This document shows, in pieces, positions 14,959 through 24,435 of a stretch of DNA of 46,847 bases (position 1 is its first letter; the number at the start of each line of letters is the position of its first letter). The position numbers were made by a program, and so were the translations under genes. The notes beneath the pieces are model-generated. The model did no database searches. It was not told where the DNA came from and saw only the letters and a program-made list of their open reading frames with translations. Source of the stretch: an uncultured Bacteroidales bacterium (GTDB taxonomy: Bacteria > Bacteroidota > Bacteroidia > Bacteroidales > UBA932); NCBI GenBank assembly GCA_900318955.1, contig ONMJ01000013.1, positions 1 to 46,847 on the forward strand. The letters are read 5' to 3'.

Positions 14959-17316
14959 ATGAAATTGTCTGAGAAGTTAGTGGTGTTCCTCCTTGTTCTT
15001 TTTGGAGGATTGTTTCCTGCCGCGGCCCAAAAGGTCGTTATGTCAGGTTATGTAAAGGAGGCTTCCAGCGGAGAGCCTCTTATCGGAGCAGTCGTTTTTA
15101 CTGAAGATAAAAGTGTAGGAGTCTCTACCAATTCGTACGGCTATTATTCTCTCCAGATAGGGAAAAAAGAGCAGGTAATAAAGTGCTCCTATTCTGGCTA
15201 TATTACAGCGGAGACAAGGGTAAACCCCAAAGAATCATTTAAATACGACTTTGGACTTGAAGAAGACCATGAAGTTCTTGAAGCCTCAAAGGTTTTCTCT
15301 TCCAGTAAGAGAGAGCAGCTGACTGTTCCCCAACTTGGGAAAGAGTCTGTCAGTGCTGAAGTGATCAAGAAGATCCCTGCCCTGATGGGGGAGGCCGATA
15401 TAATCAGGGTAATCCAGATGATGCCTGGGGTGCAGACCCCAAGCGAGGGATCTACCGGTTTCAGCGTCCGCGGAGGAGGCATTGATCAGAATCTTATCCT
15501 CATGGACGGGGCTCCACTATACAATTCGGGCCATTTCCTAGGCTTTCTTTCCATGTTCAATGGTGACGCGGTAAAGAATGCCCACCTTTATAAGGGAGAT
15601 TTCCCGGCCTCGTTCGGCGGCCGACTCTCTTCAGTGCTTGAGGTAAGCACTAGGGACGGCAACAACCGTAAGTTCGAAGGGAACGCTTCTATCGGCCTTA
15701 TTACTTCGAGAGCGGCCGTAGAAGGGCCTATAGTGAAGAATAAGCTATCTTTCATGCTCGCAGGAAGGCGGACATACATGGATGCGTTCTTCCCGCTCTT
15801 CGGAGAGAAGATACCTAAGAATACGAGGATGTATTTTTATGACATCAATGGAAAGATAAGTTGGATAGCCGGACCGAATGACAGGGTCTATCTAAGCGCG
15901 TTCAGGGGGAGGGATGTCTTCGGAATGTCGATGGAGGAGTTCGATCTTAATAATATGAGATTCAATTTCGCCAATAATACCCAGACTCTCCACTGGAATC
16001 ATGTTTTTTCCCCGAAGGTTTTCTATAATTTCTCCCTCTATAATTCTCGCTTTGACGACGGTTTTTATGGGGATCTGAGTTCAGCGGCATGGGATTATAC
16101 CGCTGTTATAAGGGAGTCCGGAGTGAAAAATGGAATCACTTGGTATATAAATCCTTCCAATACTTTCCAGGCCGGAATCAATCTGGCGTATTATCGGCTC
16201 GATCAGGGCGATGTGGTCCCGATTGGCGAGGAATCCATAGTCCAGGCGCTTCACCTTCCGAGAAGCTATGGTCTTCACCCGTCGCTCTATGTCCAAAACG
16301 AGCAGAAAATAGGAAAGTTGACTATGAGATACGGCTTCCGGGTCGCCTCTTTCTCATCCCTCGGAGAGGCGGATCAGAAATACTATGATCCACTGACTCA
16401 TGAACTTACTCATACAAAACACTTTGACTCCGGTGAGCCGATAAAGACATATTTTGGAATTGAGCCGAGACTGTCCGGATCCCTTTCCCTGTCGGATGAC
16501 CTCTCTTTGAAAGCGGCGTACTCCAGGTCCTTTCAGTATATTCAGCAGGTCCCTATCAGCATCTCCGGTAGTCCGATCGATGCGTGGTTCATATCATCGC
16601 CGAATATCCGTCCCCAGCTCTCAGATCAGTTCTCTGCAGGAGTGAACGCACTGTTCCTCAATCAGGCCTTGGAGGTGAGCGCAGAGGCGTTTTATAAGCA
16701 CAATGAGAATACGATGGATTTCAAGGAAAATCCGGGATTTGTCTTTGACGATGCCGAGAGGGAAGGTCTGCTGAGGTTTGGAAAGTCATATTCATATGGC
16801 ACCGAGGTTATGCTCAAATACGAATTCGACCGCTTGAGCGGCTGGCTGGCCTATACATGGTCCAAGGCTATTTTCGACATTCCCGAGCTCAATGGAGGAA
16901 AGCCTTACCGTTCTCCGCTTAATCATGAGCATTCGGTCAATTTCGTTATGTCCTATGACATCAGCAAGCGGGTCGCACTTTCGACTGACTGGGTTTTCTA
17001 TAGCGGTGCTCCGACGACCTTCCCGACGGGTAGGTTCTCATATGGAGGATCGTATTCATCCATCTATTCGTTCAGAAATGAAGATTCCATGCCTCCCTAT
17101 CACAGGATGGACCTTTCCCTTACCTTCAAGAGCCGCCGAAGGGCGGCCGGCCTTCCGGGAGGAAGCGAGTGGAATCTTTCCGTATATAATGCATATTCCC
17201 GTCATAACGCCTGGTCTCTCGCATTCATGTACAATAGGGAAGAAGATGAGCCGCAGGCTCTTAAAGTCTATCTGTTTACAATCGTTCCTTCCATTTCATA
17301 CAATGTGTATTTCTAA
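14959..17316 (+). CDS. TonB-dependent receptor with N-terminal carboxypeptidase-like domain
   Basis: A 785-residue outer-membrane receptor. The signal peptide ends near FPAAAQ. Residues of about 25-110 form the CarboxypepD_reg-like domain (GYVKEASSGEPLIGAVV, SVGVSTNSYGYYSLQI). The plug follows (RVIQMMPGVQTPSEGSTGFS, VRGGGIDQNLILMDGAPLYN), then a beta-barrel ending in SYNVYF with a terminal Phe. It would import a substrate across the outer membrane using TonB energy. The DUF4249 lipoprotein gene overlaps its end by 14 bp, a standing pair in Bacteroidota. The substrate is not evident; this is not the SusC/SusD pairing. Confidence 0.92.
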   Translation: MKLSEKLVVFLLVLFGGLFPAAAQKVVMSGYVKEASSGEPLIGAVVFTEDKSVGVSTNSYGYYSLQIGKKEQVIKCSYSGYITAETRVNPKESFKYDFGLEEDHEVLEASKVFSSSKREQLTVPQLGKESVSAEVIKKIPALMGEADIIRVIQMMPGVQTPSEGSTGFSVRGGGIDQNLILMDGAPLYNSGHFLGFLSMFNGDAVKNAHLYKGDFPASFGGRLSSVLEVSTRDGNNRKFEGNASIGLITSRAAVEGPIVKNKLSFMLAGRRTYMDAFFPLFGEKIPKNTRMYFYDINGKISWIAGPNDRVYLSAFRGRDVFGMSMEEFDLNNMRFNFANNTQTLHWNHVFSPKVFYNFSLYNSRFDDGFYGDLSSAAWDYTAVIRESGVKNGITWYINPSNTFQAGINLAYYRLDQGDVVPIGEESIVQALHLPRSYGLHPSLYVQNEQKIGKLTMRYGFRVASFSSLGEADQKYYDPLTHELTHTKHFDSGEPIKTYFGIEPRLSGSLSLSDDLSLKAAYSRSFQYIQQVPISISGSPIDAWFISSPNIRPQLSDQFSAGVNALFLNQALEVSAEAFYKHNENTMDFKENPGFVFDDAEREGLLRFGKSYSYGTEVMLKYEFDRLSGWLAYTWSKAIFDIPELNGGKPYRSPLNHEHSVNFVMSYDISKRVALSTDWVFYSGAPTTFPTGRFSYGGSYSSIYSFRNEDSMPPYHRMDLSLTFKSRRRAAGLPGGSEWNLSVYNAYSRHNAWSLAFMYNREEDEPQALKVYLFTIVPSISYNVYF

Positions 17317-18235
17317 TAATTATTCATTGGTGCTCCTCACTGCTGCAATCGTAGTTCTTGCCGGTTGCAATGAGAAGGTGGATGTCCATACCAAAAGCAT
17401 GGACAGGACTTTTCTTGTTGTTGAAGCCATGCTGACTGACAGGGCGGATGAGCCCCAGAAAGTCACTCTGTCGAGATCGATTGATTACTTTGAAAAAGAA
17501 GTCCCGGCCCCGGTCTCCGGTGCAGAAGTGAAAATTTCTGATGGCATTTCTGATTATCCTTTCACTGAAACTCCGTCCGGGAGCGGATGTTATATTGGTC
17601 CGGAAGGGTTCTGCGGCACTCCGGGTACAACGTACAAGCTTTCTGTCGATGCCGAGATTGATTCCGAGAAGAACCATTATGAAGCGGAGTCGACAATGGT
17701 CGAAAGAGGATTTGACCTCACCGATATTGACTATATGTATGGGGGGAATGAGAAAATGAACATTGACAGCCTTTGGTTGGTTGCCATGTGGGGCAAAGAT
17801 TATCCCATCACCAGTTATTATTTCCTCGGAATTGATCTCAATGGGACCAGATTTCCTCTCGAGCTCTCAGAAGTTATCGACGATAAGTATTTTGCAGGCC
17901 AGGATGTGGTCTGTTTCCCGGTGAAGACAATGAGCCAGACAGCAATGGTTCAAAAGCAATACGGAGAGTGCGGGAAGTATCTTGAAAGGGGAGATGTAAT
18001 TACTTTCACCGTTTATTCCATCCCCAAAGAGTATTTTGAGTTCTTTATGGGGTTCATTTCCAACAGTGTCGGTTCGGCAATCCCGCTGCTCCAGTCGCAG
18101 CCTGCAAACTGCCCTACAAATATCAAAGGAGGAGATGCTGTAGGCTTCTTTGCCGCCTGTTCTACCTCTTCTGCATCGGTCACAATCGAGGATCCCATGC
18201 GTCCTTACTACAAAAAAGCCCTTCCCTTGCCATAG
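17303..18235 (+). CDS. DUF4249 lipoprotein, partner of the TonB-dependent receptor
   Basis: A 310-residue lipoprotein starting at the ATG at 17303 (MCISNNYSLVLLTAAIVV) with lipobox LAGC (Cys22). The open frame extends further upstream inside the receptor gene, but the signal peptide fixes this start. The conserved DUF4249 features are visible: FLVVEAMLTDR near the start, VSGAEVKISDG and a cysteine-bearing GSGCYIGPEGFCGTPG. It probably caps or assists the receptor at the cell surface, as expected from the 14-bp overlap and the known pairing. The ligand is unknown. Confidence 0.85.
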   Translation: MCISNNYSLVLLTAAIVVLAGCNEKVDVHTKSMDRTFLVVEAMLTDRADEPQKVTLSRSIDYFEKEVPAPVSGAEVKISDGISDYPFTETPSGSGCYIGPEGFCGTPGTTYKLSVDAEIDSEKNHYEAESTMVERGFDLTDIDYMYGGNEKMNIDSLWLVAMWGKDYPITSYYFLGIDLNGTRFPLELSEVIDDKYFAGQDVVCFPVKTMSQTAMVQKQYGECGKYLERGDVITFTVYSIPKEYFEFFMGFISNSVGSAIPLLQSQPANCPTNIKGGDAVGFFAACSTSSASVTIEDPMRPYYKKALPLP

Positions 18236-18307
18236 AGGTTTTAGACTCTTTTAACTATTTGAAATATAATATTTGAAACAAAATAGTTTCTAGCTATAAC
18301 ATTTTTG

Positions 18308-19057
18308 TTAATAGCCTTCGCAGGCCGTTTTTGTCACCAATCCGACGAGGGTGAAGCCGAAAATTGCAGTGATATGGACAAGCGATCCGTTGATGACAGC
18401 CTTGCCATTCATAGGCTCGTTTTCAGATAGTGAAAGAGAACCTTTATTCTCCAAAACTTCCTCGTCGTAGACACATAAAAAATCCTTCTCCGGAAGAATT
18501 CCGCTCTTTCTGAATTTCTTTCTGAGGGCGGCTCCAAGAGGGCAGCCCCGAACCTCCCAAAACGATGCGACTCTCACTTTTGTCGGATCCATTTTAAGAG
18601 CCGCTCCCATCGAAGAGAAGAAAGTTGCTTTGGACGCTGACGCAGCAAGTATCAGTTCGGCCTTGTCTTTAAGGGTATCGATACAGTCTATGACAAAGTC
18701 GTAGCTGTCAAGATCAAACTCTCCGGCCGTTTCTTTGCTGAATACTTGTCTTATAGCTATGATTTCAGCCCCAGGATTGATCTCCATGAGCCTTTCCTTT
18801 AGCACATCCACCTTTACCCTGCCAACGGTCTTTGTCGTCGCCATAAGCTGCCTGTTGACGTTGGATTCCGCAACCAAATCGGGATCTACTATGGTCAGAT
18901 GGCCGATTCCGTTTCTGACAAGGCCTTCAGCGCACCAGCTGCCTACTCCGCCTACTCCGAAAATGATGACTTTGACTGCCGAAAGCCTCTCAAAATTGTC
19001 CTCTCCGATAAGAAGAGCTGTCCTGCTATTGTACTTTCTCGAAAATAAATTGTCCAT
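18308..19057 (-). CDS. tcdA: tRNA threonylcarbamoyladenosine dehydratase
   Basis: A 249-residue E1-like/ThiF-fold enzyme that makes cyclic t6A in ANN-decoding tRNAs using ATP. The ATP-binding loop is IFGVGGVGSWCAEGLVRNG, followed by DPDLVAESNVNRQ. The later EVRGCPLGAALRKKFRKSG segment is typical of TcdA/YgdL rather than ThiF or MoeB. The minus-strand -7 box TAAGTTTG ends seven bases before the ATG, suggesting a near-leaderless mRNA. It is divergent from the WYL regulator gene. Confidence 0.9.
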   Translation of the reverse strand: MDNLFSRKYNSRTALLIGEDNFERLSAVKVIIFGVGGVGSWCAEGLVRNGIGHLTIVDPDLVAESNVNRQLMATTKTVGRVKVDVLKERLMEINPGAEIIAIRQVFSKETAGEFDLDSYDFVIDCIDTLKDKAELILAASASKATFFSSMGAALKMDPTKVRVASFWEVRGCPLGAALRKKFRKSGILPEKDFLCVYDEEVLENKGSLSLSENEPMNGKAVINGSLVHITAIFGFTLVGLVTKTACEGY

Positions 19058-19095
19058 AACAGGACAAACTTAAGTAAAAATCCGGAATTTTTATG

Positions 19096-19103
19096 TAAGT
19101 TTG
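19096..19103 (+). promoter_or_regulatory. -7 element (TAAGTTTG) of the WYL-peptidase operon
   Basis: TAAGTTTG lies 22 nt before the WYL gene ATG. No clear -33 TTTG is present. It is back to back with the TAAGTTTG box for tcdA (19072-19065 on the minus strand), so the two promoters share a short control region that a WYL regulator could occupy. Confidence 0.4.
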
Positions 19104-19125
19104 CCAAAATTAAGCACATTTATCT

Positions 19126-20019
19126 ATGCTTTCCAGTCTAATTGAAAAATATATATGGCTTCTTCAGGAGTTGACAGATGCCGGAGAGGAGGGAATGTCT
19201 TTGGATGAGATAGTAAAGGAATATCAGGAACGCTATGATTCTGCATATCCGAGAAGGACTTTCAATAATCATCGTGCATCTATTGAGGAGGTCTTCGGTA
19301 TCAAGATCGGGTGCGATCGAAGCACAAACAGATACTTTATCGACGAATATGCCATCGACAAGAGGCAGACGGTTCAGTGGCTTATCAATACTTTTTCAGT
19401 CAACAGCCTCCTGTCGCTTGGCAAAGAGCGTCTTGGAGGAAGGGTCCTTGTTGAAGATGTACCCTCGGGACATAGGTTTCTGACGAAGGTAATGACCGCC
19501 ATGATGGAGAATAAAGTGATCTCGATTACTTATTGCAAATATTCAAGTAGTACTCCGGAAGTGCTTAATATTCATCCGTATGCAGTCAAGGAATACGAAA
19601 AGAGATGGTATCTCATAGGTTATTGTGTGGAAAGAAAAGCCCTTCGTCTTTATGGATTGGACAGGATAAGGAGCATCAAAGAAACCGGCGATACTTTTGT
19701 ATACCCCAAAGACTTCAATGCAAGGGAAAAATTCGTCGTCAGCTTCGGCCCTTATTTACCTGAAGGAAAACCTCAAATAATAAGGCTTAAAGCCTATGGT
19801 ACTGAGGCTCTTTATCTTAAGGATCTCCCTCTTCACGAGAGTCAGACCCTCATATCCTCGGACGATGAGGGAAGTATCTTCCGACTATATCTGATTCCTA
19901 CAGAGAATTTCGTGATGGAGCTTTGCAAACTGGGCTCAAGAATAGAGGTCCTGGAGCCTGTATCTCTTCGAAATCGGGTTATCGATGAGCTGACTAAAAC
20001 TTTAGATATATATAGGTAA
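19126..20019 (+). CDS. WYL-domain transcriptional regulator
   Basis: A 297-residue protein with an N-terminal winged-helix part (LDEIVKEYQERYDSAYPRRT) and a WYL domain whose name motif is at 160-163 (RWYL in EKRWYLIGYCVERKALRLYG). WYL domains bind nucleic acid or nucleotide-like ligands and often control stress or defence genes. The stop is one base before the S9 peptidase ATG, so the two are co-transcribed. It may also regulate the divergent tcdA promoter; that is inference from position. Confidence 0.85.
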   Translation: MLSSLIEKYIWLLQELTDAGEEGMSLDEIVKEYQERYDSAYPRRTFNNHRASIEEVFGIKIGCDRSTNRYFIDEYAIDKRQTVQWLINTFSVNSLLSLGKERLGGRVLVEDVPSGHRFLTKVMTAMMENKVISITYCKYSSSTPEVLNIHPYAVKEYEKRWYLIGYCVERKALRLYGLDRIRSIKETGDTFVYPKDFNAREKFVVSFGPYLPEGKPQIIRLKAYGTEALYLKDLPLHESQTLISSDDEGSIFRLYLIPTENFVMELCKLGSRIEVLEPVSLRNRVIDELTKTLDIYR

Positions 20020-20020
20020 A

Positions 20021-22240
20021 ATGAAGTTAACTAATTATTTAAATGCGCTGGCAATAGTATTTTGTGCAGCTTCTTGCAGTATGAAACCACAACAAGGTTA
20101 TATTGGCCCCTCCGAGATTACGGTGCAGGACGGGAAAATGTCCCCGGAAGTTCTGCTTTCTCTCGGGCGACTTTCGGATCCCCGGCTTTCTCCCGACGGA
20201 AAGAAAATTCTTTACGGAGTGAGCTATACCTCCATTAAAGATAATCGAAGCGTAAGGAATCTGTTTTTCTCTCCTCTCGATGGAGGAAATAAAGTCCAAC
20301 TTACATTCGACGGAAAAAGCATTTCCTGCGCTCGTTGGTCTAAGGATGGAAACAGCGTCTATTTTATCCAGGGTGGACAGATTTATAAAGCTCCTTTCAA
20401 AGCGGGAAAGCTCGGGAAGAAGGTGAAAATCAGCGATGTCCCAGAGGGAATAAGTGAATTCGAATTCTCTCCTGATGAAAGTGAGATTATGTATGTAAGT
20501 TCAGTAAAAAGTGCAGTCCAGACTCCTTCCGACAGCGATCCTGCCCTCGACAAGGCTACAGCCTATGCTACAGAGGATCTGATGTATCGCCATTGGGATC
20601 ATTGGGTTGAGACTATCGACCATACTTATATCTGCCCTGCAGGCGGCGGTATGATTACCAAGGACAGGTCCCTCGACATTTTAGGAGGCCCCGATGTCCT
20701 TTATCAGCTCCCTAACGGACCTTTCGGCGGTATTGAGCAGCTTTCATGGAGTCCGGACGGACGATATGTCGCTTATTCCTGCAAAAAACTTACTGGAAAA
20801 GAATACGCCTTCTCCACTAATACAGAGATATTTATCTATTGCATCCTTACCGGAGAGACTACGAAGATCTCAGATGGCGGCGGATATGATACCGACCCGG
20901 TGTGGTCTCCGGACGGCAAGGCGATAGCCTGGCTCCATATGGAGCGGGACGGTTATGAGGCAGATAAGACTGACCTTTTCCTTGCAGAGCTCCAAAGCGA
21001 AGAAGAAGGGGAGGGTCAGACATCGAATCCCGCTGCCCTTAATATTCGAAATCTCACATCCGGATTTGCCTATAACGTTGCCGGCCCGGTCTGGGCTGAA
21101 GACAGCAAGTCCATATATTTCAACTCATTAGTTGAAGGGCTTCAGGGTATTTTCAATATCCGTACGGACAATAATGTCCCCGGAGAGCAGGGACTTACCC
21201 GTTTGACTCCGGACGGAGCTTGGTTCGATTTCGGATCTCCTTTTGCCGTATTGGAGGATGGAACTCTTCTCGCTACTTACTGCAGCATGGATTTCCCGAC
21301 AGAGATTGTAGCTGTAAAAGATGGAGAATTCAAGGCCGTTACATCCGAAAACGCCCATATCCTTTCTCAGTTGAAGGGCCATAAGACTGAGATGAGAAAG
21401 GTAAAGACTGTGGACGGAAAGGATATGCTCACCTGGGTTCTTCTCCCTCCCGATTTCGACTCTACAAAGGTCTATCCGGCAATTGAAATCTGCCTTGGAG
21501 GCCCTCAGGGGACACTTTCTCAGGGATGGTCCTACCGTTGGAACTATTGCCTCATGGCCAATCAGGGATATGTCGTAGTCCTTCCTAACCGCCGCGGAAC
21601 GACCGCCTTCGGTCAGCCTTGGTGCGAGCAGATCAGCGGCGACTATATCGGCCTCAATATGCAGGACTATCTCTCTGCCGCCAAGATGATAAAGGCCGAG
21701 CCTTATGTCGGGAAACTTGCCGCGTGCGGGGCCAGCTACGGAGGATACAGCGTCTATTATCTTGCCGGAATCCATGGAGACATCTACGACTGCTTCATCG
21801 CGCATGCCGGTATCTTCAATGAGGAGCATATGTACATGACAACGGAGGAAATGTGGTTCCCCAACTGGGATAACGGCGGTATTCCGGAAGAGTATGCTTA
21901 TGAGCCCGGCCAGATCGGCCCGAAGGGCGACGGAAAGACATTCGGAGGCATTCAGCAGGCCGGTTCTCCCTGGAGTACGTCTCCCAAAGCCGTACGCCAT
22001 TATTCCAATTCTCCCCATACCCTTGTGAAGAACTGGCACACTCCTATTCTCTGTATCCACGGCGGAAGCGATTTCAGGGTCCCTTACGATGAAGGAATGG
22101 CAGCATTCAATGCAGCCCAGATGATGGGCGTTCCTTCTAAACTCATCGTTTTCCCGGACGAGAACCACTGGATTCTCAAGCCGCAGAATGCTCTTTACTG
22201 GCACCGCAGCTATTTTGAGTGGCTGTCGCGTTGGCTGTAA
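20021..22240 (+). CDS. S9-family prolyl oligopeptidase-type lipoprotein
   Basis: A 739-residue exopeptidase with lipobox AASC (Cys19). An N-terminal beta-propeller of DPP type is marked by repeated SPDG segments (DPRLSPDGKKILYG, WSPDGRYVAYS, WSPDGKAIAWLH). The alpha/beta-hydrolase domain follows, with Ser572 (GASYGGYS), Asp684 (GGSDFRVP) and His716 (ENHWIL). It would remove di- or oligopeptides at the periplasm or cell surface for amino-acid nutrition. It is translated just after the WYL regulator and its stop abuts the stop of the convergent recG. Confidence 0.93.
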   Translation: MKLTNYLNALAIVFCAASCSMKPQQGYIGPSEITVQDGKMSPEVLLSLGRLSDPRLSPDGKKILYGVSYTSIKDNRSVRNLFFSPLDGGNKVQLTFDGKSISCARWSKDGNSVYFIQGGQIYKAPFKAGKLGKKVKISDVPEGISEFEFSPDESEIMYVSSVKSAVQTPSDSDPALDKATAYATEDLMYRHWDHWVETIDHTYICPAGGGMITKDRSLDILGGPDVLYQLPNGPFGGIEQLSWSPDGRYVAYSCKKLTGKEYAFSTNTEIFIYCILTGETTKISDGGGYDTDPVWSPDGKAIAWLHMERDGYEADKTDLFLAELQSEEEGEGQTSNPAALNIRNLTSGFAYNVAGPVWAEDSKSIYFNSLVEGLQGIFNIRTDNNVPGEQGLTRLTPDGAWFDFGSPFAVLEDGTLLATYCSMDFPTEIVAVKDGEFKAVTSENAHILSQLKGHKTEMRKVKTVDGKDMLTWVLLPPDFDSTKVYPAIEICLGGPQGTLSQGWSYRWNYCLMANQGYVVVLPNRRGTTAFGQPWCEQISGDYIGLNMQDYLSAAKMIKAEPYVGKLAACGASYGGYSVYYLAGIHGDIYDCFIAHAGIFNEEHMYMTTEEMWFPNWDNGGIPEEYAYEPGQIGPKGDGKTFGGIQQAGSPWSTSPKAVRHYSNSPHTLVKNWHTPILCIHGGSDFRVPYDEGMAAFNAAQMMGVPSKLIVFPDENHWILKPQNALYWHRSYFEWLSRWL

Positions 22241-24388
22241 TCAAGAGATTTTGCTATAGTCTTTGACCTGATACCTGTCTTTTCTGAGTTCTTCGAGAAG
22301 GCAGGTATTTTTTGCGCTTGTTAGCGAAGGATCATCGTCGAGGATATGAGCAGCGTAGTTTCTGGCATCGGATAGAATGAGGCCGTCGCGGGCAAGGGAA
22401 GCTATATTGAGCTTTATCGGGAGTCCTGACTGCTGGGTGCCTTCCAGGTCGCCGGGACCGCGCATTTTCATGTCTTCCTCTGCTAGGACGAATCCGTTCT
22501 CTGTGGAGCAAAGGAGATCGAGCCTTTTCTGGCTTTCCTTTGATACTTTCTGTCCCTTCATCAGGATGCAATATGATGATTCAGAACCCCTTCCGACCCG
22601 TCCGCGGAGCTGGTGAAGCTGGCTTAGGCCGAATCTCTCGGCGCTTTCAATGACCATTACAGAGGCATTGGGGACGTCAACGCCGACCTCTATGACAGTA
22701 GTTGATACGAGGATATCAGCCCTGCCGGCTGCAAAGGCGCTCATATTGAAGTTCTTCTCTTCGCTCGTCTGACGGCCATGGACTATTGCAACTTTATATT
22801 TTGGCAGCGGGAATGCCTCTACGATCTCTTCGTAGCCTTTTTCGAGGTTCTGGTAATCCAGCTTTTCGCTTTCGAAAATAAGCGGATACACTACAAAAAT
22901 CTGCCTTCCAAGGGCAATCTGATCCCTCATGAACTTATGGAGAGCCATCCGCTTGTTCTCGCCGAACTGATTGGTTATTACGGGCTTTCTCCCGGGAGGC
23001 ATCTCGTCGATTACAGATACGTCGAGATCTCCGTAAAGTGTCATTGCGAGTGTTCTCGGAATAGGCGTTGCCGTCATTACAAGTACATGCGGGGCAACTC
23101 CTCCGGCTCCTTTATTCCATAGTTTTGCCCTCTGCTCTACTCCAAAACGATGCTGCTCGTCCACTACCGCGAGCCCTAGATTCTTGAAGGCGACCGTATC
23201 TTCAATCAGGGCATGAGTCCCGATAATAATCCCGATAGATCCGTCCAGAAGACCGGAATGAATCTCGCGGCGGGCTTTTACTCCTGTCGCTCCGGTAAGA
23301 AGCACAACTTTAACTCCCGTTGGCTCGAGGTATCTGGAGACATTTGCAAAATGCTGTTCTGCAAGTACTTCCGTTGGAGCCATTATGCATGCCTGATAAC
23401 CGTTTCCGACGGCGATAAGGGACGAAAGTACCGCAACCATTGTCTTGCCGCTGCCTACGTCTCCCTGGAGGAGCCTGTTCATCTGACGCCCGCTTTTCAT
23501 ATCTTCCCGAATCTCCCGGATAACCCTCTTCTGCGCACCTGTCAGCTGGTACGGAAGGGAGTTATAGCAGAGATTGAAGGCCTCTCCGACACGGTTCATT
23601 TGGATTCCCGTCTCGATTCTTGAGCGTACATATTTCTGCTTCAGAAGGGATAGCTGGAGGAGGAATAGCTCTTCGAATTTAAGCCTGTAGGAGGCCTTTG
23701 CAAGGGAATTCTGGTCGGTAGGGAAGTGTATCTGGCGGAGAGCGAAAGAAAGCGGCACAAGACCTTTTTCCTTCAGGATATAATCGGGAAGAGAGTCTTT
23801 AAGGGTAGGAAGGACCATATCGAGGGCGCTGGCAACGAGTTTTGCCATTACCTTGCCGGTAATTCCCCCGTTTTTCAACTTTTCCGTGCTGGCATAGACT
23901 CCGGAAAGACCGCCTTTCGCTGACACGTCGGGATCATCGACTTCCGGGTGGACAAGGTTGATATGGCCGTTGAAGACGGAGGGCTTGCCGAAGAATACAA
24001 ACACCCTTCCTACGACTAGTCTTGTGACCATCCATTTTATCCCCTTGAAGAACACTACCTCAATCTCTCCGGAATCATCCTCAACAATGGCGCTGAGCCT
24101 GTTTACGGCCCCTTTTGGAGCAGAGGAGGGATCAAGGGTGTCTCCCTTCTTACCGAGCAGTTTGACGGACTTTACGGCAGCTTTTATCTGAATATAGGCC
24201 TGGTCAGGGACAATGTCGGCGATACGATGGAAGGAAGTGCGGTCGATGTATCTGAAAGGATACTGACTCAGCAGGTCGCGGACAGTCTCTATCTCCAGTT
24301 CGCTCTTGAGGAGGGCGGCCCTTCTCGGTCCGACCCCCTGGAGATACTGTATGTTCATGTCCATCATCCCGCTGATAATTTTTACCAT
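22241..24388 (-). CDS. recG: ATP-dependent DNA helicase RecG
   Basis: A 715-residue protein, close to the usual length of about 700. It reverses stalled replication forks and branch-migrates junctions. The N-terminal wedge/OB domain starts IQYLQGVGPRRAALL. Helicase motif I is GDVGSGKT, and the DExH box is DEQHRFGVEQR. Motif III is TATPIPRT and motif VI QLRGRVGRG. The annotated start (MVKIISGMM) may be too early: ATGs at 24367, 24364 and 24358 are alternatives and the last gives a better-looking N-terminus. Its stop directly abuts the S9 peptidase stop. Confidence 0.95.
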   Translation of the reverse strand: MVKIISGMMDMNIQYLQGVGPRRAALLKSELEIETVRDLLSQYPFRYIDRTSFHRIADIVPDQAYIQIKAAVKSVKLLGKKGDTLDPSSAPKGAVNRLSAIVEDDSGEIEVVFFKGIKWMVTRLVVGRVFVFFGKPSVFNGHINLVHPEVDDPDVSAKGGLSGVYASTEKLKNGGITGKVMAKLVASALDMVLPTLKDSLPDYILKEKGLVPLSFALRQIHFPTDQNSLAKASYRLKFEELFLLQLSLLKQKYVRSRIETGIQMNRVGEAFNLCYNSLPYQLTGAQKRVIREIREDMKSGRQMNRLLQGDVGSGKTMVAVLSSLIAVGNGYQACIMAPTEVLAEQHFANVSRYLEPTGVKVVLLTGATGVKARREIHSGLLDGSIGIIIGTHALIEDTVAFKNLGLAVVDEQHRFGVEQRAKLWNKGAGGVAPHVLVMTATPIPRTLAMTLYGDLDVSVIDEMPPGRKPVITNQFGENKRMALHKFMRDQIALGRQIFVVYPLIFESEKLDYQNLEKGYEEIVEAFPLPKYKVAIVHGRQTSEEKNFNMSAFAAGRADILVSTTVIEVGVDVPNASVMVIESAERFGLSQLHQLRGRVGRGSESSYCILMKGQKVSKESQKRLDLLCSTENGFVLAEEDMKMRGPGDLEGTQQSGLPIKLNIASLARDGLILSDARNYAAHILDDDPSLTSAKNTCLLEELRKDRYQVKDYSKIS

Positions 24389-24419
24389 ACAATTATACGA
24401 AAAAATTGCGGAATATCGT

Positions 24420-24427
24420 TAAATTTG
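24420..24427 (+). promoter_or_regulatory. -7 element (TAAATTTG) before the four-gene peptidase/PqqD operon
   Basis: TAAATTTG ends eight bases before the ATG at 24436. The -33 TTTG is not clear. If used, the mRNA would have almost no leader. It is the only visible promoter candidate for the operon at 24436-27937. Confidence 0.45.
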
Positions 24428-24435
24428 CATTCTGT

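Noticed and set aside
14959-18235. SusC/SusD polysaccharide utilisation locus
   Set aside because: The receptor partner is a DUF4249 lipoprotein, not a SusD-type protein, and no glycoside hydrolase is adjacent.
18253-18288. Terminator between DUF4249 and tcdA
   Set aside because: The 8-bp AT stem (AACTATTT with AAATAGTT) has a 20-nt loop and no T-run, so it is too weak to call.
21128-22204. 358-codon open frame on the minus strand
   Set aside because: It is fully antisense to the S9 peptidase, which has a complete catalytic triad and normal length; the antisense protein resembles nothing known.
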